This document shows, in pieces, positions 6,754 to 12,282 of a stretch of 12,282 nt of DNA; within the stretch, counting starts at the first letter, position 1; each line of letters begins with the position of its first letter. The DNA comes from DASQVO01 sp035640715. GTDB taxonomy: Bacteria; Actinomycetota; Actinomycetes; Streptosporangiales; Streptosporangiaceae. The notes under the pieces were generated by a model that was given only the letters and a program-made list of their open reading frames with translations, did not search any database and had not been told where the DNA came from. Location: the NCBI GenBank assembly GCA_035640715.1, contig DASQVO010000589.1, forward strand, positions 1 to 12,282. Direction: 5' to 3'. Made by a program: the position numbers and the translations under genes.

Positions 6754-7165
6754 TTATGCGGCGGCTGCGTCCCAGGCTGCGAGCACGGCGCGGATTTGCC
6801 CGCTGGTGGGCTGAGCCGGGCGGGTGCCGGAAATACGTGCTGCGATCAAGGTCCTGCGCAGCTTGATGAGCATGTCTTCGAAGGCGGGCTCGGTCTTGGT
6901 GCGGTACCAGGGCTGTGCGGCGCGGCGGTCGTCGATGTCGGCCGGGTCGTGGCCGTGCCGGGCGTACCAGATGATGATGAGGGTGTGCACCAGGAGCGCG
7001 AAGGGGACGGTGCGCTCGACGGCGAGCCTGGCGCGGTTGCCGGCCTCGCCGGCGCCCAGGACGTTGCGGGCGTCGGCGAACGCCTGCTCGATCGCCCATC
7101 GGGCGGCGTAGCGGGCCACGATCGTGGCCGGGCACGCCTCGGGGTCGGACGCGGCGCAACGGTTG
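6754..7165 (-). pseudogene. IS4-type DDE transposase, C-terminal fragment
   Basis: About 135 C-terminal residues remain, ending at the TAA at 6754-6756. They include YAARWAIEQAFADAR, which fits the Y-x2-R-x3-E-x6-K/R signature of IS4-superfamily transposases and supplies the last catalytic Glu. Family-like stretches follow: AVERTVPFALLVHTLIIIWY and PWYRTKTEPAFEDMLIKLRR. Both catalytic Asp residues and the whole N-terminal half are missing. Upstream of about 7165 the same frame is simply antisense to the AfsR-type fragment, so the apparent longer open frame to 7383 is not transposase. It cannot be active. The right junction is placed only to within about 40 bases. Confidence 0.8.
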
Positions 7166-7204
7166 AGCGGGCCGGGGCTGGGATCACTGGTCCAGCCGCC
7201 GCAG

Positions 7205-7555
7205 TGCGAGGCCATCGAACGGCCGTACGAGTCGGCGCTGGTACGGCTGGCCCCGGCCCAGGCCAGAGCGTTTCGGCTGCTGTCGGTCGCCGACGGCCCT
7301 GACTTCACGGTCGTGGAGGCAGCGGTCGTACTCGACGTGCCCGTGGCCGACGCCGCGACACTGGTGGAGTCCCTTGTGGACATTCATCTGGTCGAACCGC
7401 GGGGCGCGGAAAGCTACTTCTACCACGCGCCGCTACGCACGTTCGCCCGGTCCCATGCCCACGCCGAGGACGGCCCGGAAGCAGTGGAAAACGCGCTCAC
7501 CCGGCTGCTGCGCTGGCGCGCCCGCCGCTCGATCGGCGCACTGCTGAGCACATGA
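7205..7555 (+). pseudogene. AfsR/SARP-type NB-ARC regulator, internal/C-terminal fragment
   Basis: The frame ends at TGA 7553-7555 and reads as the winged-helix region after the NB-ARC ATPase of AfsR-like regulators: YESALVRLAPAQARAFRLLS, GPDFTVVEAAVVLDVPVADA, and SLVDIHLVE, then YFYHAPLRTFARSHA. In intact proteins this segment follows a DNA-binding/BTAD region and a P-loop NTPase, all absent here. The left end abuts the truncated transposase, and no ribosome-binding site or plausible start precedes the conserved part. It is best read as the remains of a regulator cut by the transposon insertion or by a later deletion. A hairpin follows its stop. Confidence 0.75.
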
Positions 7556-7579
7556 CCACACGTCAGACCAGCCCGAGAC

Positions 7580-7609
7580 CGGTGGCCCTGGGCAGCTGTC
7601 GGGCCACCG
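7580..7609 (+). terminator. Hairpin after the AfsR-type fragment
   Basis: CGGTGGCCC (7580-7588) pairs perfectly with GGGCCACCG (7601-7609) around a 12-base loop, 24 bases after the stop at 7555. There is no T-run, as is common for GC-rich actinobacterial terminators. It may also serve the minus-strand fragment that ends at 7662. Confidence 0.5.
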
Positions 7610-7661
7610 TCCTCAACGCGAATACTCGTGGCGACGTATCACAAGGCGTTCAGTCTGGGTC

Positions 7662-7850
7662 TCAGCGCAGTCCTAGGCCAAGGATGCTGGCGAAGATGCC
7701 GCTGAGGCGCTCGTCGTACTCGTCGTAGGCCCAGCCGTCTACGTCGACGAGCAGGTCGCAGAGTTCGTCGGCCCTCAGCGCGGTGATGACGTCCGTCTGC
7801 CGTTTGTTCGTAACGCCCGTCTTGGTGAGGATCGAGCGGAGCCACCCCGT
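7662..7850 (-). pseudogene. C-terminal fragment of a regulator, possibly TetR family
   Basis: A minus-strand frame without a start ends at TGA 7662-7664. It reads WLRSILTKTGVTNKRQTDVI, then TALRADELCDLLVDVDGWAY, then DEYDERLSGIFASILGLGLR. It has a protein-like, acidic, helical composition, unlike the Arg-rich frames around it, and resembles the last helices of TetR-family ligand domains. Upstream of about 7850 the frame loses this character, and the neighbouring thiolase gene begins its own stop at 7891. The family call is tentative; that it is a broken coding fragment is more likely than not. Confidence 0.4.
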
Positions 7851-7890
7851 CCGGCAGGCTTGAGAGCAACGAGCAGACGGCCCCTGGTGG

Positions 7891-9036
7891 TCAATCTTTG
7901 CGGAGGATGTGCACGACGCAGACGGCTCCGACTCCGACCATATGGGCCAGCGCTGTGCGTGCGGTGGGGTGTTGGCGGCCGTGGGCTTCGCCGCGGAGTT
8001 GGGTGGTTATTTCGGCGATCTGACCGACGCCGGTGGGGCCGATGGGGTGTCCCATGGACAGCAGGCCGCCGGAGGCGTTGACCGCCACTCGGCCGCCGAT
8101 GTCGAACTCGCCGGCCTGCAGGGCCGTGGCGGCTTGTCCGGGTTTGCACAGCCCCATCGCCTCGACGTACAGCAGTTCTTCGATGGTGAAGGCGTCGTGG
8201 AGTTCGACCAGATCGAGGTCCGACGCTGACACGCTCGCCTCGGCCAGGGCTTGAGCGGTGGTCTCGCGGGTGAGGGCGGCGTCGAAGTTCTCGCCGTCGT
8301 AGACGGTCTCCGAACGGGCGGCCGAGGACAGGACGCTGACCGCTCGATCGCGGTCAAGGCCGAGTTGGGCGATGGCATCGTCCGAGGCGACGATCACGGC
8401 GGCGGCGCCTTCACCGATCGGGCAACACTGCAGGCGGGTCAGCACGCCGCTGATCTGCGGCGGGGCGAGCACGTCAGCCAACGTGCGGGGCTTCCGGCGC
8501 TGGGCATTGGGGTTGAGGGCGCCATTGCGGCTGTTCTTCACCGCGACGGCCGCGATCTGCTCAGGAGTGGTGCCGTGCTCGTACATGTAGCGGGCGGCCA
8601 GCAACGCGAAATGGGTGAAGGGCACGACACGGCCGTCGACCAGGTCGTGCAGCCCGGCGGCCCGTTGCGGAGCGGACAGGTTCATGGGCTTGTCGACGCC
8701 TACGGCGATCGCGACGTCGGCCAGGCCGGCGGCGACGTCGATACAGGCCTGGCGAAACGCTGTGGAACCGGACGCGGAGGCGTTCTCGACCTGGGTCATC
8801 GGGATACCGGTTGCGCCCAGGTGGCGGTACATCAAGCGGGACAACGCCATGCTGGTGGTCGCGGTGCCGGTGTAGGCGGTCTGCACCTGGTTCCAGCGGA
8901 GTCCGGCGTCGGTAAGCGCGGCACGGACGGCGTGCACACCGAGCTGGGTGTAGGGGGTGTCGGTGGGCCGCTGGTAGGGGTGCAGGCCGACGCCGACCAC
9001 GCGAACAGGCCGGAGCTGGGCGAGGGTGATGCTCAT
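7891..9036 (-). CDS. Thiolase-fold protein (SCP2/Ltp type) with Ser at the nucleophile position
   Basis: The 381-aa product has the full thiolase fold. The nucleophile loop reads VENASASGSTAF (83-94). The family normally has Cys where Ser87 stands (codon TCC; TGC would need one change). The other active-site motifs are present: ELHDAF with His280, NASGGLLSMGHPIGPTG with His330, and a C-terminal GAVCVVHIL with Cys373. Members of this group cleave or condense acyl-CoA chains, and some that pair with DUF35 proteins act as aldolases in steroid side-chain breakdown. Its start ATG (9034-9036) overlaps the stop of the DUF35 gene by ATGA, so the two are translationally coupled and probably form a complex. 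Without the Cys a classical thiolase reaction is doubtful. It could be an aldolase, a variant enzyme, or an inactivated one. Confidence 0.9.
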   Translation of the reverse strand: MSITLAQLRPVRVVGVGLHPYQRPTDTPYTQLGVHAVRAALTDAGLRWNQVQTAYTGTATTSMALSRLMYRHLGATGIPMTQVENASASGSTAFRQACIDVAAGLADVAIAVGVDKPMNLSAPQRAAGLHDLVDGRVVPFTHFALLAARYMYEHGTTPEQIAAVAVKNSRNGALNPNAQRRKPRTLADVLAPPQISGVLTRLQCCPIGEGAAAVIVASDDAIAQLGLDRDRAVSVLSSAARSETVYDGENFDAALTRETTAQALAEASVSASDLDLVELHDAFTIEELLYVEAMGLCKPGQAATALQAGEFDIGGRVAVNASGGLLSMGHPIGPTGVGQIAEITTQLRGEAHGRQHPTARTALAHMVGVGAVCVVHILRKD

Positions 9037-9461
9037 GAGTTGGCTCCCTTGCGTGCCTCGGTGACCGGCGGCGTCGTGGTGAAGACGGGCTCGACGTCGT
9101 CGTCGCCGTCCTGGCCTTCGGTCACAGCCCAGATGGCCGAGACGGTGTCGCCGATCCGGGCATGGTGCTCGTCGCGGGCCAGGAGGGCGCGGATGAGGGG
9201 GCCGTCGTCGAGCTGGATCTCGGCGACGGTGAAGGGCACCGGGGACTTGCCTTGGTGCAGGTGGACCTCTGCCAGGGAGTGGATGGTCCCGTGGGCGGCG
9301 ACCGGGATGGGACGCAGCTGCTGTTCCGGGGCTCCGCAGGCTTCACAGCCGATGGCCAGCGGCGGGAAGTACACCCGCCCGCAATCCGCGCATCTGGTGC
9401 CGGACAGAGTCGGTTGATCGGCTGCTACGTCGTACAGCCCGGGATGAACGGCGGTCCGCAT
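9033..9461 (-). CDS. DUF35 zinc-ribbon/OB-fold protein, thiolase partner
   Basis: The 142-aa product carries a rubredoxin-like zinc ribbon with Cys24-x2-Cys27 and Cys39-x2-Cys42, followed by an OB fold (about 52-115: HGTIHSLAEVH, FTVAEIQLDDGPLIRALL). DUF35 proteins bind acyl-CoA and dock onto thiolase-fold enzymes, as in the ChsH2-Ltp2 aldolase and the Rv3521 neighbourhood of the M. tuberculosis cholesterol cluster. I chose ATG 9461 because GGAGGGG sits just upstream, rather than the GTG at 9479, which has no such site. The gene is first in the minus-strand unit and overlaps the thiolase gene by four bases. Its promoter shares the 57-base gap with the divergent TetR gene. Confidence 0.92.
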   Translation of the reverse strand: MRTAVHPGLYDVAADQPTLSGTRCADCGRVYFPPLAIGCEACGAPEQQLRPIPVAAHGTIHSLAEVHLHQGKSPVPFTVAEIQLDDGPLIRALLARDEHHARIGDTVSAIWAVTEGQDGDDDVEPVFTTTPPVTEARKGANS

Positions 9462-9477
9462 ACTGCCCCTCCAACAC

Positions 9478-9507
9478 ACTTACTTGTTAAGTGCTTACCA
9501 AGTTAGT
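9478..9507. promoter_or_regulatory. 30-bp near-palindromic operator between DUF35 and TetR genes
   Basis: Positions 9478-9507 match their own reverse complement at 24 of 30 bases, with the centre between 9492 and 9493. The outer arms are ACTtACTTG and CAAGTtAGT, and the inner core TTAAGTGCTTA. It lies in the only gap between the divergent units, so the adjacent TetR protein most likely binds it to repress both directions. It overlaps the proposed promoter of the TetR gene. Confidence 0.75.
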
Positions 9508-9512
9508 ACAGT
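9484..9512 (+). promoter_or_regulatory. Candidate promoter of the TetR gene, likely leaderless
   Basis: TTGTTA (9484-9489) and TACAGT (9507-9512) are separated by 17 bases. Transcription would start about 7 bases later, at the A of the ATG at 9519, and no ribosome-binding site precedes that ATG. This fits a leaderless mRNA, which is common in actinobacteria. The box lies within the operator palindrome, which fits autorepression. Confidence 0.5.
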
Positions 9513-9518
9513 GTGGGC

Positions 9519-10385
9519 ATGCCGTCCAGCGCACCGTCCCCGACGTCCCCCTCTCCTTCCGGGCAGGGAGGCCGACGGGGTTCGCCCGCGCGGCGCAGCC
9601 AAGAGGAACGCCGGGGACAAGCCGAACAGGCGATGCTCGATGCGGCGGCCAGGCTGTTCGCCCGCCGAGGCGTCGAGGCGACGTCAATGGCCGACATCGG
9701 CGAGGAGGCCGGATACAGCCGCGGTCTGGCCAATCACCATTTCGGGTCCAGGGTGGAGTTGGTCGAGCGGCTGGCCCGCCGGGCGCAGTCCGACCTCGTG
9801 GCGGCCCTTGGCGAGATCGGCGGCCGTGAACTGTGGGACGTGGCCGCGATGCTCGGCATCGGCGGGCAGGGCGGTGCCGCGACTGACCTTGGCGAGGGCG
9901 GCGCGGCCGACGAGGAACTGTTGCGGCGACTAGCCCGCCCGGCTGGCTCGCGGGTGCCGGAGGGTCTCGGTGATGCCGGCGTGGAGTTGCGGGCTCTTGC
10001 GGTGATGGCCGATGTCTATCTGGCGGTGGTGGGGTTGCGTTCGGACGCGGCGCGGGCCTTTTTTGTGATGTGGGGCGCCGCCTTCCCCGAGGAGACAGCG
10101 CTGCGGCCGGTGTTCGTGGTCGATGACGCGCGCTTCCGCCGTGGTGTGGAAAAGGTCGTGCGGCTCGGCCAGCAGAATCTGACGATCAAGCCGGAGATCG
10201 ATCCCGCGGGCGTCGCGGTCGCTGTGGTCGGCATGCTGCGTGGCATCGCCGCCCAGTTCACGGTCGATCCCGATGGGGTCGACCTGGCCGCGGCACGCCG
10301 GGTGGGTGCGCAGTTCCTGCGCGACACGCTGATGCCCGCCCCGGTTCCCGCGAAGCAGCAGGACATCCGGAACGAGCAAACCTGA
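9519..10385 (+). CDS. TetR/AcrR-family transcriptional regulator
   Basis: This 288-aa protein has a 30-residue Ser/Pro/Arg-rich leader, then the TetR DNA-binding domain (about 36-82: MLDAAARLFARRGVEATSMA, DIGEEAGYSRGLANHHFGSR). The long C-terminal ligand-binding domain is typical of repressors that sense acyl-CoA or related ligands. ATG 9519 is preferred over the GTG at 9513 because the -10 box places the transcript start there; there is no Shine-Dalgarno for either. The gene is divergent from the DUF35-thiolase pair and is followed 10 bases after its stop by the acyl-CoA ligase. It therefore probably controls both units through the palindrome at 9478-9507. The effector is likely the ligase product or a later CoA intermediate (inference). 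Confidence 0.9.
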   Translation: MPSSAPSPTSPSPSGQGGRRGSPARRSQEERRGQAEQAMLDAAARLFARRGVEATSMADIGEEAGYSRGLANHHFGSRVELVERLARRAQSDLVAALGEIGGRELWDVAAMLGIGGQGGAATDLGEGGAADEELLRRLARPAGSRVPEGLGDAGVELRALAVMADVYLAVVGLRSDAARAFFVMWGAAFPEETALRPVFVVDDARFRRGVEKVVRLGQQNLTIKPEIDPAGVAVAVVGMLRGIAAQFTVDPDGVDLAAARRVGAQFLRDTLMPAPVPAKQQDIRNEQT

Positions 10386-10395
10386 GGAGGTCTCG

Positions 10396-11937
10396 GTGAC
10401 CGAACCCGTACAGGGAACCCCCGAGTATTGGGCGCGCGTGCGGCCCGATGCCACGGCGGTGATCTGCGGCGATCAGGAGATGACCTACCACGAGTGGAAC
10501 CAGCGAGCCGATCGCGTCGCCGAAGGGCTGGCCGCGCTCGGCTTGGTGGCCGGGGACCGGATGGGCATGCGTTTCCGGCTGGGCATCGAGTGGTTCGTGA
10601 TCCAGCGTGCGCTGCAGAAGCTCGGCGTCGCTCAGGTCGCGGTGAACTGGAAGCTGACCCCGGACGAAGCGGCCTACATCATCGGTGACAGCCAGGCCAA
10701 AGGGTTGGCGTGTAACGATGATGACGTGTCGGGGTGGGCCGCGCACGAGATCGGTGTGCTGGTCACCGTCGGGCAGCCGCCCGGCGCTCCCGGCGTGCGG
10801 TACGAGGACCTGCTGGAGACACCGGCCCCCTCGGCCCGGTTCGGTCCCCTGCGCCCGGCTCTTGTGCTCTACACCTCGGGCACCACCGGCGCGCCCAGGG
10901 GAGTTCCGCCGCGCGATCCCTCGACGGTGCGGGACCCGGAACGGCTGGCGCGCTACGGCGCCTCGGTGGGCAGCGTCCCGACCTACCCGGACCACCCCGT
11001 CACCTTGCTGACACTGCCGGTCCACCACGGCGCGGGCCCGCAGGCGGCGACAGCGGCCTGCGCCAGGGGCGGCACCGTCATCGTGCTGGACCCCTTCGAC
11101 GCCGAGGAATCGCTCCGCCTGATCGACCGACACGGAGTTCAGGTGTGGATGGCGGTCCCGACCATGCTGCTGCGCGTGCAGGGTTTGCCCGAGCAGGTGC
11201 TGGACCGATACGACCTGTCCTCGCTGACCGCGCTGGCCGTCGGCGCGGCCCCGGTACCGCAGTCGCTGAAGCAGTGGATCGTCGATCATCTCGGTGAGAA
11301 TCTGCTGTGGGAGGCCTACGGTGCCAGCGAAGCCGGAATGATCTCCTACACCCCACCCGAATACCAACTGACCAAGCCCGGGACCAGCGGTATCCCTTAC
11401 GACGGGGTCCAGATCGCCATCGTCGATGGATCCTGGAACCGGCTACCTACCGGCCAGACCGGGGAGATCGCCGTCAACACCCCGATGGTGCTCGATCGCT
11501 ACCTCGGCCACGACGAACTCGGCGAGGACACCGTCAAGGACGGCTTCTACCGCACCGGCGACGTGGGACACCTGGACGAGGACGGCTTCCTCTACATCAC
11601 CGACCGCATCAAGGACATGATCGTGGCGGGCGGCGTGAACATCTATCCCGCCGAAATCGAAAAGGTCCTCATCCAACACCCCGCCGTCATCGACGTCGCC
11701 GTGATCGGCATCCCCCACGACGACTTCGGTGAGCAGCCCATGGCCTTCGTCCTCGCCGACCCGGCGGCCAACTGCACCGAGCAGGACCTGGTGACGTTCC
11801 TGGACGGCCGGCTCGCCGCCTACAAACGTCCTCGCAGGTTCGCCTTTGTCGACGAGCTGCCGGTCAACCCGACGGGCAAGGTGCTCAAGCATGAGCTTCG
11901 CGCCCCTTACTGGAAAGGCCGCGAACGCAGTGTCTGA
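10396..11937 (+). CDS. Acyl-CoA ligase, class I adenylate-forming (FadD-like)
   Basis: The 513-aa enzyme would activate a carboxylic acid to its CoA thioester through an acyl-AMP. Core motifs are in order: P-loop LVLYTSGTTGAPRG (156-169), with Arg168 where Lys is more usual; YGASEAG (308-314); YRTGD (385-389); the hinge region ITDRIKDMI (401-409); and NPTGK (491-495), whose Lys495 is the catalytic lysine of the C-terminal domain. Length is normal for the family. The start is GTG 10396, preceded by GAGGAGG (10384-10390). The gene overlaps the following SDR gene by 8 bases. Substrate specificity cannot be read; the partners suggest an acid broken down by beta-oxidation-like steps, such as a steroid-side-chain, terpenoid, alicyclic or aromatic acid. 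Confidence 0.93.
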   Translation: MTEPVQGTPEYWARVRPDATAVICGDQEMTYHEWNQRADRVAEGLAALGLVAGDRMGMRFRLGIEWFVIQRALQKLGVAQVAVNWKLTPDEAAYIIGDSQAKGLACNDDDVSGWAAHEIGVLVTVGQPPGAPGVRYEDLLETPAPSARFGPLRPALVLYTSGTTGAPRGVPPRDPSTVRDPERLARYGASVGSVPTYPDHPVTLLTLPVHHGAGPQAATAACARGGTVIVLDPFDAEESLRLIDRHGVQVWMAVPTMLLRVQGLPEQVLDRYDLSSLTALAVGAAPVPQSLKQWIVDHLGENLLWEAYGASEAGMISYTPPEYQLTKPGTSGIPYDGVQIAIVDGSWNRLPTGQTGEIAVNTPMVLDRYLGHDELGEDTVKDGFYRTGDVGHLDEDGFLYITDRIKDMIVAGGVNIYPAEIEKVLIQHPAVIDVAVIGIPHDDFGEQPMAFVLADPAANCTEQDLVTFLDGRLAAYKRPRRFAFVDELPVNPTGKVLKHELRAPYWKGRERSV

Positions 11938-12282
11938 GCCAACCCCCGCACCGTCCTTGCCCGAACTGCTGGACCTGCACGGGCAGGTGGCGCTGGTGAC
12001 CGGTGCAGGCCAGGGTGTCGGAGCGACGACCGCGCAATATCTGGCCGCCCAGGGTGCCGCCGTGGCCGTCAACGACTACCGCGCCGAGCGTGCCGAGACC
12101 GTCGCCGAGGCGATCCGCACCGCTGGCGGGACCGCGTTCGGCGTCCAGGCCGACGTCACCGACTACGCCGCGGTCCAGGCCATGGCCGGACGCGTGGCCG
12201 ACCAGTTCGGTCCGATCACCATTGCGGTCAACAACGCCGGCAACGCCGGTGCCAATCCTGCCGCGGTCGACTCGAAACCGTT
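11930..12282 (+). CDS. Short-chain dehydrogenase/reductase (C-terminus beyond window)
   Basis: The first 117 residues are present, and the gene runs off the right edge. They show the classical SDR Rossmann start: VALVTGAGQGVG (residues 18-29), giving TGxxxGxG, then an Asp in the DVT stretch and the NNAGNAG loop. The catalytic Ser-Tyr-Lys set lies beyond the window. The acidic or basic preference at the second strand is not conclusive (VNDYRAER), though Asp there favours NAD(H). GTG 11930 is chosen because it overlaps the ligase stop by 8 bases and gives a short N-terminal lead. In this cluster a 3-hydroxyacyl-CoA dehydrogenase role is plausible. Confidence 0.9.
   Translation, partial: MSEPTPAPSLPELLDLHGQVALVTGAGQGVGATTAQYLAAQGAAVAVNDYRAERAETVAEAIRTAGGTAFGVQADVTDYAAVQAMAGRVADQFGPITIAVNNAGNAGANPAAVDSKP

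Noticed and set aside
6754..7383. Reading the whole 209-aa minus frame as one transposase gene with a start at 7383
   Set aside because: Residues before about 7165 are antisense to the AfsR-type fragment and do not resemble transposase; only the C-terminal part is real.
8251..9417. 388-aa plus-strand frame opposite the thiolase and DUF35 genes
   Set aside because: Gly/Val/Arg-rich shadow of strongly supported minus-strand genes.
10258..11367. 369-aa minus-strand frame opposite the acyl-CoA ligase
   Set aside because: Gln/Arg/His-rich shadow of an enzyme with all its motifs on the plus strand.

Overview
The window is high-GC DNA of actinobacterial character. The signs are a WhiB-family gene (a family confined to Actinobacteria and their phages), a MalT/LuxR-type LAL regulator, an AfsR-type regulator fragment, GTG starts, and strong G/C third-position bias. 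No gene here fixes the genus.

Layout, left to right. (1) 1-262, minus: the N-terminal 87 residues of a WhiB-like iron-sulfur protein, running off the left edge. (2) 557-1051, minus: a four-helix DUF417 (YkgB/RclC-like) membrane protein whose start region is a 51-bp tandem duplication. Upstream of it is a regulatory stretch (1165-1340) with repeated TCACCC/GGGTGA half-sites, two of them fused into perfect palindromes. (3) 1386-1784, plus: a small conserved protein, overlapping tail-to-tail with (4) 1715-4018, minus: a 767-aa LAL regulator. (5) 4208-5707, plus: a secreted beta-propeller-type protein with an odd C-terminal tail that runs into (6) 5650-5943, a DUF1330 protein.

(7) 6102-6174, plus: tRNA-Ala(GGC). 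To its right (6175-7850) lies decayed sequence: two inverted repeats, a possible DUF2637-like remnant, the 3' part of an IS4-type transposase lying back to back with the 3' part of an AfsR-type regulator, and a possible TetR C-terminal fragment. This looks like a tRNA-adjacent scar of past insertions.

(8) 7891-12282: an intact, coherent catabolic-type cluster. A DUF35 zinc-ribbon protein and a thiolase-fold protein overlap by ATGA on the minus strand. A TetR regulator, an acyl-CoA ligase and an SDR dehydrogenase (cut by the right edge) run on the plus strand with tight spacing or overlap. A 30-bp near-palindrome sits between the two divergent units and is the obvious operator. I infer that the cluster activates an acid to its CoA thioester, oxidises it, and cleaves it by a thiolase/aldolase step; the substrate cannot be read from sequence. 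The most notable feature is that the thiolase has Ser87 where the nucleophilic Cys is expected, while keeping two His motifs and a C-terminal Cys.

I did not find a clear previously undescribed multi-gene defence or mobile system. The items most worth a second look are the Ser-for-Cys thiolase with its DUF35 partner, the palindrome cluster at 1165-1340, and the duplicated start region at 1031-1115.
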